Assembly (NCBI GenBank): GCA_032821775.1
Contig: JAVLRN010000012.1
Span: 1,984,001-2,048,000, forward strand
Direction of reading: 5' to 3'
DNA: 64,000 nucleotides
Source of the DNA: Sanguinoderma infundibulare
Lineage: Eukaryota; Basidiomycota; Agaricomycetes; Polyporales; Polyporaceae
Shown: positions 58,054 through 64,000 of the stretch, piece after piece
How the letters are laid out: every line of letters starts with the position of its first letter
Numbering within the stretch: the stretch's first letter is position 1
The notes under the pieces: generated by a model
Told to the model about the DNA's origin: nothing
Database searches by the model: none
Seen by the model: only the letters and a program-made list of their open reading frames with translations
Position numbers and translations under genes: made by a program

Positions 58054-61000
58054 ATGGAAGAAGAATCTCAGCGGCTGCTTCAACCGAGCGTGGATACCCT
58101 GGCATCTGTCAAGGTGTTCCCCCTCATCCCAAGTTTGAAGAAGGACGTCGTCGTACGTGGTCACTTTCCATGGGGGTCTTACTGGCGTTGATTTTATGGC
58201 TTTTGATAGAGGGATGTCGGTATGTACCCCCATTGACGAGATTCAACGTTTGCCTGACACATAGCATAAAGACACTGCGTTAACATGGGAGTGCGTGTCT
58301 TCTTTTGCGGATCCGGTTGACGTAGGCTTACATCTGCAGGCAACTGACCGCGTCCGACATCAACTTCGCCATCGTACGACCCCTAGTTTTCAAGTACGCA
58401 AGGCTCGACAACATGGCCGTTGTCTATGCATGCTTCGTCGTCCGTTCCCACTTCTTGTCAGAGGCAGAAAACAATCTTGCCTTCTCTGGCGTCCTTCTTT
58501 CTCGCGCCGCCCTCTGCGAGATCCTCGCTATGAAGCTACTTGGCACCTTCGCCTCCAGCCTCCTTCGTGTCGCTACTGTTCTCACCGCAAGCTGGAATCC
58601 TCTCGCTGGAGCGCCCGAAGGCATTATTGAGGATGTCAGGAATTTGGTTGGCCAGGACGGCACCTACGATCCACAGTGCGCCCTCGAAGTCCGTCTTTCC
58701 GGAGGTGTATGCGCCGGTTATCTGACGTACGTTTCTAGATGGCAATTGCAACCGACTCCAAGGCTTTCCTTGCATCACCCCTCGTCCAGTCAGTTGTCAA
58801 CGACATCTACTCCGGCCGCATGGTCTTCTCAATGACGTCAAAGCGCTCTGTGTTAGCCGACAACTACAAGCCGCGCAGTATCAAGGTCTACGACGTGCGC
58901 AAGGCGCCATTCTTGGACCACTACCGTCTACGTGTCCCTCGCTATGGCGCAATTCTCGAATTCATCAACTTCGCCCTGCTCTTGACAACGTTTTTGCTGT
59001 GCTTGTCAAGTAAGGATCACCACGTTGTCTCCCATGTTACAGTCATTTCACTTATGATAATGACAGCGAAGGACTTGAATGCCATGAACGGGTTTGAGAT
59101 CGTCTTCATAGTCTTCGCTGCCGCCTTTGCGTTGGAAGAATACACCGCTTCGAAGGAGCATGGTTGGACCAGTAAGTCTGACTCGTTCCGTCGAATCCCA
59201 CGAGCTTCAGCTTACGGGACTTGCAGTATACAGCGCGAACGTACGCACGCGATTTGCACATAAGGCTACACTTCTGACTAACGCAGACATATCACAGCTA
59301 TGGAATGTGTTTGACACTTCCTTCGTCCTCATCTTCCTAGTGTACCTTGGGTACAGACTCACAGGTTTACATTACGGAGACGGTAAGGTAGTCTCCGTCC
59401 ATGCATGGCAGCATATATGCTAAGAATTCCGCGCATATAGCTAGCGCGTCCGACTTTTCGTTTGATGTCCTTGCCTGCGGCGCTTGCATCCTCTTTCCAA
59501 GGTACGTTCCTGCCGGTGGCTGTCAAACTTTAACCGACTCTGTATAGGCTAGCATTCTTCGTTGTCTCAAACAACGTCGTGGTTCTGTAAGTTATCGCTA
59601 TTTGTACGAGACGAGCTCCACTGACAAGATTCATATTCACAGTGCATTGCGCTCCATGATGTCCGAGTTCCTGTTCTTCATTGGCATCGCTGCAATATGT
59701 TTCTCCGGCCTACTGTTCACGCTGCACAACCTATGTATGTTTCTCATCTCTATCGGGCACATTGATCTACGTTGATCGAATACGTCTCCCTTTCTTGACG
59801 CAGCGGCAGAGTCTGGCAAGTGGTCTGTCAAGAGTATATCGTGGCTGATGGTGCAGATCTGGTTCGGGAACACCTCCCTCAGTTTTGCGCAAGCTGCAAG
59901 CTTCCATCCGCTCTTCGGGCCTATACTCATGACCATCTTTGCGGCGTTGTCGAACACGCTGCTGCTCACGAGTAGGTTCCGAGTGAGACATTGCAAAGTT
60001 CGGCGTGCTGATGTTGGACAGTTCTCATCTCCATCCTTTCAAATACGTTTGCGAGGATCGATACTGTAAGTTAGGCGACTTCTCATGTAGGAGCTATTCA
60101 TTGACTTGTGCACATAGAATGCCAAGCAAGAGTACCTCTTCCAATTTGCTATTACCACAATAAAGGGGTTAGCATCCACGCCATCGTCGTTGCGGCCCTG
60201 ACACTGATTCGTTCCATACAGGGTCAAGGATGCGCTGTTCAGCTACCAGCCGCCGTTCAACCTGCTTGCGTTTGCAGTCCTTTGGCCTCTCAGCTTCGTC
60301 CTCACGCCCAGGGCGCTGCACTCGGCCAATGTCTTCCTCATCAAGGTTACGGTGAGCCGTCTCCATCTTCCACATCGCTAGTCTCGGCACACGGTATTCA
60401 CGATCTGCATTGACAGTCTTTCCCGCAACTTATCCTCATCGCGATCTACGAGCGCTACCTCGCCCGTGGCCAGAAGTGGCGCGCAGCCGGGTCCGAGCAC
60501 GCGCACAGCCTTTACGCGAGCCTTTCTCGCAGCGTCAAGCACGTGCCCATCCTCGACCTCCTCAGCTCGTCCTTCATGGACGTCCACGAGGCGATCTTCG
60601 ACGTTGACCTTGACGGAGAAGACGAGGATCTGTTTGCAGAAGAGGACGCCGCCGAGGAGCTCGACTACCTCCAGGACATCGCGCCTCCTGACGTCTCCGT
60701 GCGCGCATCATCGAAGTCGCGCGAGCGTGAGTCCCTGAGGGTGCATACTAGGACTAGGTCCCCGCTCCGGCCGTCGCCGTCGGCCCCGCAGACGCCTCCC
60801 GAACGCACGATGAGCCTGTCGCCCTCCCCGAGCAAGGGGGCTCAGCGGCGCCGGACGCTGAGCGCGGTCTCGCACCATCGGGGCTTGTCGCAGCCGTCGT
60901 CGCCCCGCCGGCCCCCAGCGCACCTGCTGCCGATCAACCCGCCGAGCGCAGGCGAGGTGCCGCCGGTGGGCCCAGGGAGCCCGCTCGGGCGGCTGTTTGG

Positions 61001-61297
61001 CGGGAGGAGGGAGAGGGTGGCGTCCATGGCGAGCGTCGAGGCAGGGGTGCGGAAGATGGAGGCGGTGGTGGAGGAGATGAAGAGGATGCCGGTGAACAAG
61101 CTCAAGGAGGAGATGAAGGAGCTGCAGGTGCGTTGTCGCGTCGGCTGTCGCTGTGTTGTGTTTTGGCTGAATTCAGACGGCGCGCGGCGTCGTTGTAGGA
61201 GCGGCAGGCGCGGATCGAGAACTTGCTGTTGATGCTGACGCGCGGGATGCGGAACGACACCGGGCACCATTCGACGATACGACACGACTCGCTATGA
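58054..61297 (+). CDS. YVC1: Vacuolar TRP-type cation channel YVC1
   Basis: YVC1/TRPY1 releases Ca2+ from the vacuole in response to osmotic or mechanical stress. Seventeen exons: 58054-58152, 58210-58219, 58272-58290, 58340-58688, 58739-59009, 59067-59171, 59227-59240, 59298-59382, 59441-59501, 59548-59586, 59643-59734, 59804-59971, 60022-60065, 60118-60167, 60222-60351, 60417-61127 and 61199-61297. They give 781 residues exactly in frame. The N-terminal cytosolic domain has TWEQLTASDINFAIVRPLV (19 residues) and SKAFLASPLVQSVVND. At least six membrane spans follow, including VLIFLVYLGYRLTG. The pore region is VQIWFGNTSLSFAQAASFHP. The cytosolic tail has an acidic stretch (DVDLDGEDEDLFAEEDAAEE) known to matter for Ca2+ sensing in yeast, a Ser/Pro-rich region and a terminal coiled coil. 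Exons 2, 3 and 7 are 10, 19 and 14 nt. Confidence 0.93.
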
Positions 61298-63219
61298 GAT
61301 TGACGTTGACGTTTTGCTTTCGTGCTGTGCATGGGACCTTGATATCATCGCTTTCGTTTTTTGGGCAGGATGGATGTATTCTCGTTTTGGACAATGCATT
61401 TCTCCTATGGTTAATCGACTGAAGCAACGAATTCGATGGGAATGAACTACAGCATTGGCAGGCGAGCCTCACCCGAACTCAGCAGCAGCTCGGTCGCCGC
61501 CTTCTTATCAATCGCTGTGGTGAGACTTTCTTCCAGGTCTGTGCGTCAGGTTCACAACCGTTACAGCCCCGGGGGACACAAAACGCGTTGAGAGTGGCGG
61601 GCGGTCCGACCGGTCGACGCCCGAAATGTCCGAGGAATGTTAGAACGGGGGGCTGTCTGTACCCCGGTCTGTGCTCCCGACGGTCTCGTTCCACGAGGAG
61701 GGTATGTTTACTTTGCTGGCAGTGTGCATTAGATCTACGCCATTGTGAGCCCGACCGCTGGGTCCGTCGCAAGCGTCTACAAACTTTCCCTCGTGCCCGC
61801 CGTCGATTAGGCTGCCCATAAAGCTAACGGGAGGGAAGTATGATGCACGAGAAGGAGAGTTTCCCTTCGGAGTCGCACACGAGATGCACGACTCCTCGGC
61901 CGCCGGCAGCCACAGCCTCGTGGTGGCCCGACCGTGCCTCTCGTGGTATGTGAGCAAGTGCTCGGCTCGGCTCGGCTCAGGGCACTGTTGCGAGCCCTGC
62001 CCTTGTATATATATCGACACCGAGGAGACGTCGTCCCTTGAACTCATTGTCCGGCACCCAGATCGTTCGGGCCCGACGCCGACGCGCACTCTCACCTGGC
62101 AAACCACGCCTCGCGATCGTTCCGGGCCTCCGCGTTACGCTCCTTCCAGAATTCTCAGATCCTGGCTCTCTATGGCATCCCTTGTCACATCTCAACGTTA
62201 TCAGCCTTCTCCCGAGCTCTAAATCTCGCCCACGCGGCGCCGCACGCCTCGCCTCCGAATCGGGCAAGGCACTTGTCGTACTTTCCCCCTCGTCCCGAAA
62301 AAGGCAGGCTTTGTCGATCCCCTTCCCTCCAAAATTTTGAATCCTGATGCTCTCACCTGCCCGGCCGCGTGGCCCCTTGGCGACCAGTCGTCCTCGCGCT
62401 CCGTTGCGCACCCGAGACGTTGGGAATGGGCTCCGGGACAAGGGAAACGTTTGCAGTTCCTCCCCGGCGCCCCGTGTAGCTCATGATCAAGAGCCTCCAC
62501 GGTGGACCGGCCGAACCAGAAAACGCGGCGGCACCGCTTCTGGCTTCTGGAAGGGCGCGCTGAATGTTGAGTCAATGCGAACACGCGGCAGGAGGAGAGT
62601 TCGCGAATTCCGAGCTAGTAGAACGCATGCCTAAAGCGTACTGGACAGGCCTCGTGCCAGCGGCTGTGACCGACTCGGAGAAACCGTGCAAGGGTCGTCC
62701 ATGGCGGGACGGGGCTAGCTACATGATACAACAGCACTAGGGGTGGATTGTACGGTACGGTGGACAGGAGTAACGATAAAAAGTTATGGATAAAGACGGT
62801 ACTCGGAGAACAAAAGGATGTACGCGGTGGGCGTGGAGAAACACAAACAATAACAACGTATCCAGGAGCAGAACCAGCAAGCCCAACAACACCGACACAG
62901 CGAGGTCGCTAGCGATGATCGAAAGTGAGAAAGGGGAAGGGGCAGGAATCAAAGCGGAGAGTACGCGTACACATTAGCGGTTAGCAGTTAACGATAAGTA
63001 GGGAGACAATGCATGAGTGCTGGGAGAGCGGGTAGACGTGCAGGGATGCGACAGTGAGCAGGAAATGGAGACGGAGATGGATGACGAGGAAGCGTTAGTG
63101 TGTGCGAGTCCACAATGCAAATCACGACGAACGAAGCCAGGTAGGGGGACGTATCCGGAGCCAGCAGAGTCCAACCGAACGAAATGGGGCAATTACTAAA
63201 CTGGGCCAGGACGACCGCG
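61298..63219. other. Intergenic region of 1.9 kb
   Basis: YVC1 and the kinase gene converge here. Frames up to 155 codons occur on both strands but overlap each other and show no motifs. A run of TATATATA at about 62007-62014 and a small GGCTC tandem (about 61963-61978) are the only visible structures. No gene is supported. Confidence 0.45.
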
Positions 63220-64000
63220 TCATGACGTCGACTCGCTCGAGTGGCCTCGGTGGCGAGATTCGCTCGAGTGGTCCCCGCGGTGAGATTCGCTCGAGTGGTC
63301 CCCGCAGTGGGATTCGCTCGAGTGGTCCCTGCGGTGAGACTCGCTCGAACGGGCCCGGCAGTGAGAGCGATCATCTTCGCCATCGCTGTGCCCGGTTAAG
63401 GAGGGTATATGCGGGTGGATAGGTCCGAACTGATGTACATCATCTTCGTAGAGAGGCGAACCCGGACGTGAGAGGTTGACCATCGTGGCTGTGTGGACGG
63501 CGGTGTTCGTCGCCGACTGGATGATATCGTGTGCTTCCGGGTCGTCGTGGCGGGTGCCGTTCGTGATAGTTTGGTTATGTGGATAGTATGATATCCTTCG
63601 GTTCTTCGCGAAATCATAGACCGTGAATCTGCGAGCACGAAGATCAGCATAAGACATGAAGACAACGACAAACGGACGCACTGTTCTTCCAGCTGGCGCA
63701 GCTCGGGTCTCATCTTCTCGAGGTCGGGGTTCTGCTTCCGCTTCGAATGTGTCAATGGCTTCTCAACCATCAAGAACTCATCAAGTTCATGGGAGACGTC
63801 GAAGTTCGCCTTTTTCATCTGTGATATGGCCGAAAGGATCAGCGATGAGCGAGGCACGAGCTCAGTACAGTGCGTACGTCAGGAACGAAGGGCGGCTGCG
63901 ACTCCTTGTGCTCGAGGGACTCCCAGTCGATCCTCGCCATCCACGGGTGGCTGCGGATGTCGTCGAGTTTGAAGTTTTTCCGACAGCCAAGACGTGTCTT
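63220..64000 (-). CDS. YANK/STK32-like AGC-family protein kinase, C-terminal part
   Basis: The gene enters from the right edge; only the end of the kinase domain and the tail are present. Exons are 64000-63878, 63818-63682 and 63628-63220. The first encodes RLGCRKNFKLDDIRSHPWM, followed by IDWESLEHKESQPPFVPD, the end of an AGC-type catalytic domain. The second encodes KKANFDVSHELDEFLM and RKQNPDLEKMRPELRQLEEQ, and the third starts FTVYDFAKNRRISYYPHNQ. This tail is characteristic of YANK (STK32) kinases and their fungal relatives. The last 50 residues are a Ser/His/Glu/Asp-rich 9-residue repeat (core HSSES) encoded by a 27-bp minisatellite. The catalytic loop lies outside the window, so activity cannot be judged. 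Confidence 0.85.
63234..63350. repeat. 27-bp minisatellite inside the kinase gene
   Basis: Units beginning CGCTCGAGTGG start at 63234, 63261, 63288 and 63315, with a diverged fifth at 63342. The period of 27 bp preserves frame and encodes nine-residue repeats in the kinase tail. Confidence 0.85.

Noticed and set aside
61640..62107. 155-codon minus-strand frame between YVC1 and the kinase
   Set aside because: No recognisable domain, overlapped by plus frames of similar length; not supported as a gene.

Overview
The window is nuclear DNA of a filamentous basidiomycete, most probably a plant-biomass-degrading Agaricomycete. Genes are split by many short introns of about 50-70 nt, with GT donors and AG acceptors, and several exons are only 8-20 nt long. 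Two CBM1-GH10 xylanases, a GH78 rhamnosidase, several F-box-like genes, a DUF6699 protein and an agaricomycete-type 'GDVGYL' orphan family all fit this placement. The order or species cannot be fixed from the sequence alone. No rRNA, tRNA or CRISPR was recognised. Spliced models were assembled by hand from reading frames and splice signals; most keep frame exactly to the stop codon.

Layout. 1-14.3 kb: 5' end of MIC60 (cristae organiser, minus) head to head with ATG22 (vacuolar efflux, 16 exons), a disordered orphan protein, a Pro/Ala- and His/Glu-rich protein whose start codon is split by an intron, a 1.6 kb non-autonomous hAT-like transposon, and PEX11 with a 13-nt exon and an 873-nt intron. 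14.3-20 kb: a gene-poor stretch. 20-32 kb: a PMC1-type vacuolar Ca2+-ATPase, an intron-free metallo-beta-lactamase-fold hydrolase, and a tandem 2.5 kb duplication carrying two iron-type alcohol dehydrogenase genes. 32-40 kb: two GH10 xylanases in opposite orientation around an SDR gene, then PWP1. 40-49 kb: COQ9, divergent from PWP1, a SAM methyltransferase, an F-box relic, GH78 rhamnosidase and an intact F-box gene. 49-64 kb: CCT5, a palindromic repeat cluster, the orphan 'GDVGYL' gene, a DUF6699 gene, another F-box-like gene, the vacuolar TRP channel YVC1 (17 exons), and the 3' part of a YANK/STK32-like kinase.

Functional themes are vacuole and organelle homeostasis (ATG22, PMC1, YVC1, PEX11, MIC60, COQ9), core housekeeping (CCT5, PWP1) and plant cell-wall breakdown (two xylanases, rhamnosidase). 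The two vacuolar calcium transporters act in opposite directions in yeast: PMC1 fills the vacuole and YVC1 releases calcium. I found no clearly new multi-gene system. The strongest leads are structural: the split start codon, the lost or GC splice donor in one dehydrogenase copy, the frame problem and near-identical exon in the xylanase pair, the hAT-like element, and the palindromic repeats near 52.5 kb.
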